42,591 bases of DNA from NCBI RefSeq assembly GCF_002585305.1, contig NZ_NUNF01000005.1, positions 78,873-121,463 of the forward strand, in the 5' to 3' direction. The notes beneath the pieces are model-generated. The model saw nothing but the letters and a program-made list of their open reading frames with translations. It ran no database searches and was not told where the DNA came from. The translations under genes were made by a program, and so were the position numbers. Numbering within the stretch: position 1 is the first letter of the stretch; every line of letters begins with the position of its first letter. This document shows, one piece after another, positions 37,488 to 42,591 of this stretch. The DNA comes from Bacillus sp. AFS037270. GTDB lineage: Bacteria > Bacillota > Bacilli > Bacillales_B > DSM-18226.

Positions 37488-37513
37488 AAACCATTAATAA
37501 TAATGGTTTTTTT
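37488..37513 (+). terminator. Plus-strand terminator without an obvious gene
   Basis: Perfect arms AAACCATTA and TAATGGTTT with a 4-nt loop, followed by TTTT. No coding frame precedes it on the plus strand, so it could end a small RNA. Confidence 0.6.
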
Positions 37514-37671
37514 GTCAATCGTAGGCTACGCGAAGGAGAATTGGAAATCGTTTACAAAAGAAGTGTCAATTTGATCAAATGACTATTAATTTCTATATTA
37601 ATATTTTAATGATTCTTTACGTTTATTTTCTTAAGATAATTATTTTTTTCTGTACTCCCGGAAAAATTGGC

Positions 37672-37707
37672 AAAAAAAAATATCACCGCGTTTAATACGC
37701 AGTGATA
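37672..37707 (-). terminator. Terminator of tRNA-Arg
   Basis: Minus-strand arms TATCACTGCG and CGCGGTGATA (one G-U pair), 7-nt loop, followed by nine Ts. Confidence 0.9.
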
Positions 37708-37721
37708 CCTGAATTTTATGA

Positions 37722-37793
37722 CGCGCTCGGAGGGAATCGAACCCCCATTTTAAGAACCGGAATCTTACGTGCTATCCGTTGCACCACGAGCGC
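37722..37793 (-). tRNA. tRNA-Arg (anticodon CCG)
   Basis: Complete cloverleaf of 72 nt. Acceptor GCGCTCG/CGAGCGC, D arm GTGC/GCAC, anticodon stem TAAGA/TCTTA around TTCCGGT (anticodon CCG, reading CGG), T arm GGGGG-TTCGATT-CCCTC with one G-U pair, discriminator G. The CCA end is not encoded. A tRNA-Arg gene beside clpP is also found in B. subtilis. Confidence 0.95.
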
Positions 37794-37925
37794 ATATATT
37801 TATTAGCGACTTTTATATTATATGCTAAATTCTCGATAATTGCAAGTAGAGAATAGGTTTTAAATTTGCCAGAAATGGTTATCCTGATGTTGGGAAAGTT
37901 GTCGAACAAATATAAAGGCAAACTG

Positions 37926-37955
37926 TTTGACCTTTATTGACCATCAGTGTATGAT
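37926..37955 (+). promoter_or_regulatory. clpP promoter with CtsR operator
   Basis: TTTGACC-N4-TTGACC (37926-37942) is the complement of the CtsR heptad repeat GGTCAA/GGTCAAA. The first TTGACC (37927-37932) doubles as the -35 box, with 17 bp to TATGAT (37950-37955). CtsR bound here would block transcription until heat or protein stress. Confidence 0.85.
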
Positions 37956-38001
37956 ACTATTACATAAGCTTTTACCTTTTCTAATCAAAGGAGGAAGAAA
38001 A

Positions 38002-38607
38002 ATGAATTTGATTCCTACAGTTATTGAACAAACTAATCGCGGCGAAAGAGCCTATGACATTTACTCCCGTCTATTAAAAGACCGGATTATTATGCTAGGA
38101 AGCGCAATCGATGACAATGTGGCTAACAGCATTGTAGCACAATTATTATTCCTTGAAGCCGAAAACCCAGAAAAAGATATCACCCTTTATATCAACAGCC
38201 CAGGCGGAAGCATTACAGCCGGTATGGCGATTTATGATACCATGCAATATATTAAAGCAGATGTATCAACCGTATGTATCGGGATGGCTGCTTCAATGGG
38301 AGCATTCTTGCTTTCAGCTGGTCAAGCAGGAAAACGCTATGCCCTGCCAAATGCTGAAGTAATGATCCACCAGCCACTAGGCGGCGCTCAAGGTCAAGCA
38401 ACTGAAATCGAAATTGCGGCCAAGCGTATTCTTTTCCTTCGTGAAAAATTAAATGGCATCTTAGCAGAACGTACTGGTCAGCCGCTTGAAGTGATTCAAC
38501 GCGATACAGACCGTGATAATTTTATGACTGCCGAAAGAGCCAAAGAATACGGCCTTATCGACAGCATCATCACTCGTAAACCTACTGATACAACAGAGAA
38601 AAAATAA
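38002..38607 (+). CDS. clpP: ATP-dependent Clp protease proteolytic subunit
   Basis: A 201-residue serine protease forming the 14-mer barrel that works with ClpC, ClpX or ClpE, among other tasks degrading SsrA-tagged proteins. Catalytic triad Ser98 (GMAASMGAF), His123 (MIHQPLGG) and Asp172 (DRD) are at the standard positions. I start at ATG 38002, behind AAAGGAGG; the open frame upstream runs through the promoter. Controlled by a CtsR-type operator. Confidence 0.98.
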   Translation: MNLIPTVIEQTNRGERAYDIYSRLLKDRIIMLGSAIDDNVANSIVAQLLFLEAENPEKDITLYINSPGGSITAGMAIYDTMQYIKADVSTVCIGMAASMGAFLLSAGQAGKRYALPNAEVMIHQPLGGAQGQATEIEIAAKRILFLREKLNGILAERTGQPLEVIQRDTDRDNFMTAERAKEYGLIDSIITRKPTDTTEKK

Positions 38608-38611
38608 GAGT

Positions 38612-38647
38612 AAAGCAACCGTCGTCACGTCGGTTGCTTTATTTTTT
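38612..38647 (+). terminator. Terminator of clpP
   Basis: Arms AAAGCAACCG and CGGTTGCTTT with a 9-nt loop, followed by ATTTTTT on the plus strand. Confidence 0.9.
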
Positions 38648-38652
38648 CATTT

Positions 38653-38682
38653 AAAAAAGGATTCAGCCTGTGCCGAATCCTT
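38653..38682 (-). terminator. Terminator of the NUDIX-rapZ-yvcK-whiA-crh operon
   Basis: Arms AAGGATTC and GAATCCTT with a 10-nt loop and six Ts on the minus strand, just after crh. Confidence 0.88.
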
Positions 38683-38687
38683 CTTTA

Positions 38688-38945
38688 TTATTGTTCTTTT
38701 TGAATAAAATCTGATAACACCACAATAGCTTTCTCTTCATCTTCGCCATCTGCAATTATATTAATCAAAACCCCTGAACCGACAGCAAGACTCATTAATC
38801 CCATAATACTTTTTGCATTAACCTTCTTGCCATCCTTTTCAAGAAAAATATCTGAGTTAAAGCGATTTGCTTCTTGAACAAAAAGGGCTGCAGGACGCGC
38901 TTGAAGACCTGTTTTCAATTTAACCTCTATCTCTTTTACCAACAT
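38688..38945 (-). CDS. crh: Catabolite repression HPr-like protein Crh
   Basis: An 85-residue paralogue of HPr. Position 15, the phosphohistidine of HPr, is glutamine (TGLQARPAA), so it cannot take part in sugar transport. The regulatory Ser46 (NAKSIMG) is kept, and HPr kinase can phosphorylate it so that Crh-P acts as CcpA corepressor. This is relevant to the cre-like sites in the KDG block. AGGAGG precedes ATG 38945. Last gene of its operon. Confidence 0.96.
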   Translation of the reverse strand: MLVKEIEVKLKTGLQARPAALFVQEANRFNSDIFLEKDGKKVNAKSIMGLMSLAVGSGVLINIIADGEDEEKAIVVLSDFIQKEQ

Positions 38946-38993
38946 AACTTAATTCCTCCTCGAGTTTTTTTATACTTGTTAATCATTGCACAT

Positions 38994-39953
38994 TTACAAA
39001 CTGGGATTTTTTGACCTTATTTCTCCAACACGGAGCTTGTCAGCAATCTCATCGATTTTTCTTAAGCGGTGATTGATACCGGATTTACTAATGGCACCAC
39101 CGGATACCATTTCCCCTAATTCTTTCAAAGTAACATCGGGATATTGTACCCGAAGCTCTGCAATCTCCCTCAACTTATCAGGTAAAACTTGCAGGCCAAC
39201 GATTGAGTCAATGAAGCGGATGTTTTCGACCTGTCTGATGGATGCACCAATCGTTTTATTTAGATTGGCCGTTTCACAATTTACTAAGCGATTAACGGAG
39301 TTGCGCATGTCCCTGACGATCCTTACATCCTCAAAACGAAGCAGGGCATTATGGGCTCCAATAATATTTAGAAACTCCGTAATTTTCTCGGCTTCCTTTA
39401 AATAGGTGATAAAGCCTTTTTTTCGTTCAAGCGTTTTACTATTCAATCCAAATGTATTCATTAATTCGCATAAAGAATCATTATGTTCTTTATAAAGCGA
39501 AGCAATTTCTAAATGATAGGAAGAAGTTTCCGGATTATTGACCGACCCGCCTGCAAGAAATGCGCCTCGTAAATAAGAACGCTTACAACACTTCTTCTTG
39601 ATCAGTTCCGGCGAAATATCATGAATGATGGTAAATCCTTCACCGAGTATTTTCGTATCCTCTAAAATTTCCTTAGCCTGCTCGGCTAAGCGAACAATGT
39701 AAACATTATTTTTCTTTAAGCGCATCTTTTTTCGAACTAAAAGCTCTACCTGTACTTGATAGCTCTTTTTTAATAATGTATAGATTCTTCTGGCAATCGC
39801 CGCATTTTCAGTTTGAATATCCACAACTAACTTTCGATTCGAAAAGGAAAGGGAACCATTCATGCGAATCAATGCTGATAGTTCAGAAAGATTACAGCAA
39901 GTTTTCACTTCCAAGTTAGTTAATTCCTTTTTGGTCTCCGAAGCGAAAGACAT
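38994..39953 (-). CDS. whiA: DNA-binding protein WhiA
   Basis: A 319-residue protein with an N-terminal homing-endonuclease-like fold that has lost catalysis ([16 protein letters not shown] region, about 125-140) and a C-terminal helix-turn-helix (about 230-310; [30 protein letters not shown]). In Firmicutes it affects cell division and chromosome segregation; in actinobacteria it controls sporulation. GGTGGTGAGGGG directly precedes the ATG. Conserved between yvcK and crh. Confidence 0.95.
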   Translation of the reverse strand: MSFASETKKELTNLEVKTCCNLSELSALIRMNGSLSFSNRKLVVDIQTENAAIARRIYTLLKKSYQVQVELLVRKKMRLKKNNVYIVRLAEQAKEILEDTKILGEGFTIIHDISPELIKKKCCKRSYLRGAFLAGGSVNNPETSSYHLEIASLYKEHNDSLCELMNTFGLNSKTLERKKGFITYLKEAEKITEFLNIIGAHNALLRFEDVRIVRDMRNSVNRLVNCETANLNKTIGASIRQVENIRFIDSIVGLQVLPDKLREIAELRVQYPDVTLKELGEMVSGGAISKSGINHRLRKIDEIADKLRVGEIRSKNPSL

Positions 39954-39999
39954 CCCCTCACCACCTTATAAAACTGCAAAAACACAAGTGTACTAGTAA

Positions 40000-40986
40000 T
40001 TACGATTCATAACGCTCTTTAGTTTCATTAATCAGTAAATTATATAAAATTTTGGCGACCTTTTTCGGGTCATGCCTCAATGCTCCATTTTCCTGATAGG
40101 CGATATCTGCATGAACAACTTCAAGACCTAGCTCAGATAACTCCGGTAAATCATATTGAACAGGGTCTGCCAATTCTTCATTATAGCGAAGCTGAATATC
40201 TGGCGGGATTTCTTCATTATTAACTAGAATCGTATTAATAAAGGCACAGCTCATATGGTCATAAATCGCCTTCACATGATCACTCGCAGCAAAACCATGC
40301 GTTTCCCCGGCCTGCGTCATTAGATTACAGATATAAACCTTTTTCGCATGGGAGCGGCACACCTCGTCACCTAAGCGCGGAACAAGTAAATTCGGTAAAA
40401 TACTCGTATACAAACTGCCTGGTCCGATAATAATTAAATCAGCCTGACGAATAGCTTGAATGGACTCCGGTAAAGGCCGGATACTGCCTTTAGAGGTTAG
40501 GAAAACTTTTTTAATTTTTTTCCCCGAGTAAGGAATTTTTGATTCCCCTGAAACGATGGCACCGTCCTCCATTTCAGCATTTAAGACAACACTCTGGTTA
40601 GCTGCAGGCAGCACCTTTCCACGTACATTTAAGATTTTGCTCATTTCTTGAATAGCATGAACAAAATTACCGGTAATAGAAGTCATAGCTGCCAAGATTA
40701 AATTACCGAGCGAATGACCGGATAGTTCATTCGCCGTTTTAAAGCGATGTTGAAACATCTCCTCAACGAGCGGTTCAACATCTGACAGTGAGGCTAACAC
40801 GTTGCGTATGTCGCCAGGAGGCGGAATGTGCAGATTCTCACGCAAACGGCCCGAGCTGCCACCATCATCCGCTACTGTCACAATGGCGGTGATATCCACA
40901 GGATACTGTTTTAGTCCACGTAATAGAACGGGTAATCCTGTTCCACCGCCAATTACGACAATGCGAGGCTGTCCTAACTCACTCAT
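40000..40986 (-). CDS. yvcK: Gluconeogenesis factor YvcK (UDP-GlcNAc-binding CofD-like)
   Basis: A 328-residue cytoplasmic protein of the CofD/YvcK family, needed for growth on gluconeogenic carbon sources and for proper cell shape in B. subtilis. It binds UDP-sugars, but no enzymatic activity is established. Family motifs: [16 protein letters not shown] (about 11-26), [29 protein letters not shown] and [14 protein letters not shown]. Its start overlaps the rapZ stop by 4 bp (ATGA), indicating coupling. Confidence 0.95.
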   Translation of the reverse strand: MSELGQPRIVVIGGGTGLPVLLRGLKQYPVDITAIVTVADDGGSSGRLRENLHIPPPGDIRNVLASLSDVEPLVEEMFQHRFKTANELSGHSLGNLILAAMTSITGNFVHAIQEMSKILNVRGKVLPAANQSVVLNAEMEDGAIVSGESKIPYSGKKIKKVFLTSKGSIRPLPESIQAIRQADLIIIGPGSLYTSILPNLLVPRLGDEVCRSHAKKVYICNLMTQAGETHGFAASDHVKAIYDHMSCAFINTILVNNEEIPPDIQLRYNEELADPVQYDLPELSELGLEVVHADIAYQENGALRHDPKKVAKILYNLLINETKERYES

Positions 40987-41876
40987 GTTGTTTTTTCCTT
41001 TCTCCTCTCAATGTCACGATGCGAAACAATGGTTTTATAATCACTTTGGAAAAAGTGGCCAATATTTTCTGCTAGGGCAACGGAACGGTGCTGTCCGCCA
41101 GTACAACCGATCGCGATGACAAGCTGTGCTTTCCCCTCCCGTTTATAATGTGGAAGCATAAAGCTTAACAGGTCCGTCACCTTTTCCAAAAACTTCTGTG
41201 TCTCATTCCATTTCAAAACGTAACTGGAAACCTCTTCATCCAAACCTGTTTTAGGCCGCATATGATCAATATAATGAGGATTTGGCAAAAAGCGTACATC
41301 AAAAACTAGATCGGCATCAATTGGGATTCCATATTTAAAACCAAACGACATGACATTGACAGTAAACATTAATTGTTTATTGGTTGTGAATTCCGTTAAT
41401 ATTTTCTCACGTAATTCACGCGGTTTCATCTGGGAAGTATTGTAAACCAACTGTGCCCTGCCTTTTAACTCCTCCAGCAGTTCTCGCTCTAGTGTAATTC
41501 CTTCAAGCGGAAGTCCTGTCGGCGCAAGCGGATGGGTCCTTCTTGTCTCCTTATATCTTCGCACCAATGTGGCATCATCTGAATCCAAAAATAAAATTTG
41601 TGGCGTTACCCAGGAGGTTTCTGCCAGCTCATCTAATCCTTTAAACAAATGATCAAAGAATTCTCTGCCGCGCAGGTCCATAACAAGGGCCACTTTATTC
41701 ATTTTATTCCCCGATTCCTTCATAAGTTCAAGGAATTTCGGCAGAAGAGTAGGAGGTAAATTATCAACACAGAAGAAACCCAAATCTTCAAAGCTTTGAA
41801 TGGCAACCGTTTTTCCAGCCCCAGACATTCCTGTAATAATGACCATCTGGATTTCGCTTGTCGAACCAGTACTCAT
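40983..41876 (-). CDS. rapZ: RNase adapter/nucleotide-binding protein RapZ (YvcJ)
   Basis: A 297-residue P-loop NTPase. Walker A GMSGAGKT is at about 16-23, and the C-terminal domain has the conserved [15 protein letters not shown]. In E. coli RapZ delivers the small RNA GlmZ to RNase E; the B. subtilis homologue YvcJ hydrolyses nucleotides and affects competence, so the exact role here is open. I place the start at ATG 41876, seven nt after GGGGG; the ATG two codons upstream is too close to it. Confidence 0.94.
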   Translation of the reverse strand: MSTGSTSEIQMVIITGMSGAGKTVAIQSFEDLGFFCVDNLPPTLLPKFLELMKESGNKMNKVALVMDLRGREFFDHLFKGLDELAETSWVTPQILFLDSDDATLVRRYKETRRTHPLAPTGLPLEGITLERELLEELKGRAQLVYNTSQMKPRELREKILTEFTTNKQLMFTVNVMSFGFKYGIPIDADLVFDVRFLPNPHYIDHMRPKTGLDEEVSSYVLKWNETQKFLEKVTDLLSFMLPHYKREGKAQLVIAIGCTGGQHRSVALAENIGHFFQSDYKTIVSHRDIERRKEKTT

Positions 41877-41895
41877 TTTCATTCCCCCTATTCTT

Positions 41896-42354
41896 TTAAC
41901 CTGGATCTAATCGATAGCTAATTAGTTGAAAATCACTTGTGTAGGTAAACGTACCATAAATAATGCCTTTTCCATGAATCATATAATCAATGATATGTAG
42001 ATCACCCGCTGCCATAGGCAGACCTTTGATCTGCTCAATTGGCTGCCAAGCAAGCTTGCCCTCATCTGATTCATCTAAATCAATCCCGTCTGAATCAGTT
42101 GCCACAAACGTAAACATCATCCATTCGGACAAAAGCTCGTCGGCATCCTTCATAATCATCGTAAAAATTCCTTTTAATTGTGGATTTTTCAAGTAGATGC
42201 CCGTTTCTTCACGGAATTCGCGAATACAGGAATCGCGGACCGATTCGCCCGGTTCCATTTTCCCGCCTGGTGCCACCCACCAGCCGCGGCGCGGTTTTTG
42301 CAGTAGTAACACTTGATCATTTCTGATTAATACACAATTGGTAACCCGCTGCAC
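41896..42354 (-). CDS. NUDIX hydrolase (YvcI-like)
   Basis: A 152-residue nucleoside-diphosphate-linked hydrolase with the NUDIX box G-x5-E-x7-REFREETGI. The N-terminus QRVTNCVL and the end SYRLDP resemble B. subtilis YvcI. The substrate is unknown (8-oxo-dGTP or another nucleotide are generic possibilities). I choose GTG 42354 because AGAGGTG lies 7 nt upstream; the frame continues to an ATG at 42396 without a Shine-Dalgarno. First visible gene of the operon leading into rapZ. Confidence 0.85.
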   Translation of the reverse strand: MQRVTNCVLIRNDQVLLLQKPRRGWWVAPGGKMEPGESVRDSCIREFREETGIYLKNPQLKGIFTMIMKDADELLSEWMMFTFVATDSDGIDLDESDEGKLAWQPIEQIKGLPMAAGDLHIIDYMIHGKGIIYGTFTYTSDFQLISYRLDPG

Positions 42355-42460
42355 TTTTTTCACCTCTTTAGAAGTGCACATGCTCATCAGATGCATGTAA
42401 AATTTAGAAATAACAAACGCCTGTTTGGAGCTTGGCTATATAAATTAATTTATTCTTTTC

Positions 42461-42489
42461 ATTATACTATTTTTAGGAAACAGCCACAA
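42461..42489 (-). promoter_or_regulatory. Promoter of the NUDIX-rapZ-yvcK-whiA-crh operon
   Basis: Minus strand: perfect TATAAT (42461-42466) with a weaker TTGTGG 17 bp upstream (42484-42489). Confidence 0.6.
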
Positions 42490-42524
42490 TGAATACAAAT
42501 TTGATATTTCTGTTAAATATTTAA

Positions 42525-42591
42525 GAAAAGCGGAAGCGCCTTGGTCAGCCCCGATATAGGGCGACTTGTCGACTGGCCGGCGAAAGCAGGG
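42525..42591 (+). repeat. Dispersed palindromic element, left part (cut by window edge)
   Basis: GAAAAGCGGAAGCGCCTTGG then CAGCCCCGATA-TAGGGCGACTTGTCGACTGGCCGGCGAAAGCAGG. It matches the left half of the family, including GCCGGCGA as in the copy at 5554-5675. The rest lies outside the window. Confidence 0.82.

Larger units (their letters stand above)
37162..37721. other. 560-bp regulatory intergenic region upstream of tnrA
   Basis: AT-rich and without a convincing reading frame. It contains the two TnrA boxes, a plus-strand terminator-like hairpin (37488-37513) and the tRNA-Arg terminator (37672-37707). Nothing else is recognisable. Confidence 0.6.

Noticed and set aside
37722..37793. tRNA-Arg pseudogene, because CCA is not encoded
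   Set aside because: All stems pair well, the T-loop is standard and a strong terminator follows. Several Bacillus tRNA genes lack encoded CCA, which is added by enzyme.

Overview
The window is about 42.6 kb of low-GC Firmicute chromosome, almost certainly from a member of the Bacillaceae near Bacillus/Neobacillus (the genus is my guess). The evidence is the gene order, which largely follows Bacillus subtilis: ssrA-smpB-rnr-est, secG, eno-gpmI-tpiA-pgk-gapA-cggR, sigL, a tRNA-Arg beside clpP, and crh-whiA-yvcK-rapZ-NUDIX. Strong AGGAGG ribosome binding sites, sigma-A promoters, and recognisable CggR, CtsR and TnrA operators support it. Most genes lie on the minus strand.

Layout. 1-9.3 kb: a TcyABC-like cystine/amino-acid ABC importer, an APC amino-acid antiporter, nadE, an acyl-CoA thioesterase, a CDF metal transporter with a small partner gene, an AI-2E-family permease, and a membrane-anchored polysaccharide deacetylase behind an ECF-sigma-type promoter. 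9.6-13 kb: accessory genes, namely a small membrane protein, a DUF2085 membrane protein, an orphan multi-TM histidine kinase with a 32-codon ORF coupled to its start, and a Dph6-type ATP pyrophosphatase. 13.4-18 kb: the ribosome-rescue and RNA-decay block ssrA-smpB-rnr-est. The tmRNA gene is split in its T-loop by a 274-nt group I intron.

18.1-26.6 kb: a sugar-acid catabolic block between est and secG, genes that I recall as neighbours in B. subtilis. It holds an aldo/keto reductase, kdgA, an IclR regulator, kdgK, kdgT, kduD, kduI, a DapA-family aldolase and a second IclR regulator. KduI and KduD turn 5-keto-4-deoxyuronate from pectin or other uronides into 2-keto-3-deoxygluconate (KDG). KdgT imports KDG, KdgK phosphorylates it, and KdgA splits KDPG into pyruvate and glyceraldehyde-3-phosphate. 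A shared RGAAC-N3-GTTTCA operator and cre-like sites suggest induction by uronate intermediates and CcpA repression. The triose phosphate feeds the glycolytic operon next door.

26.7-36.7 kb: secG, a DUF6241 membrane protein, the CggR-controlled central glycolytic genes, a glutaredoxin-like gene and sigL. Six copies of a 21-bp repeat lie between pgk and tpiA. 36.8-42.6 kb: tnrA with two TnrA boxes upstream, tRNA-Arg(CCG), clpP under CtsR, then crh, whiA, yvcK, rapZ and a NUDIX hydrolase. A dispersed palindromic element containing GCGGAAGCGCC occurs at least five times, always in the same orientation, including at both window ends.

The most unusual features are the intron-interrupted tmRNA gene, the 21-bp iteron array inside the glycolytic operon, and the dispersed palindromic element family.
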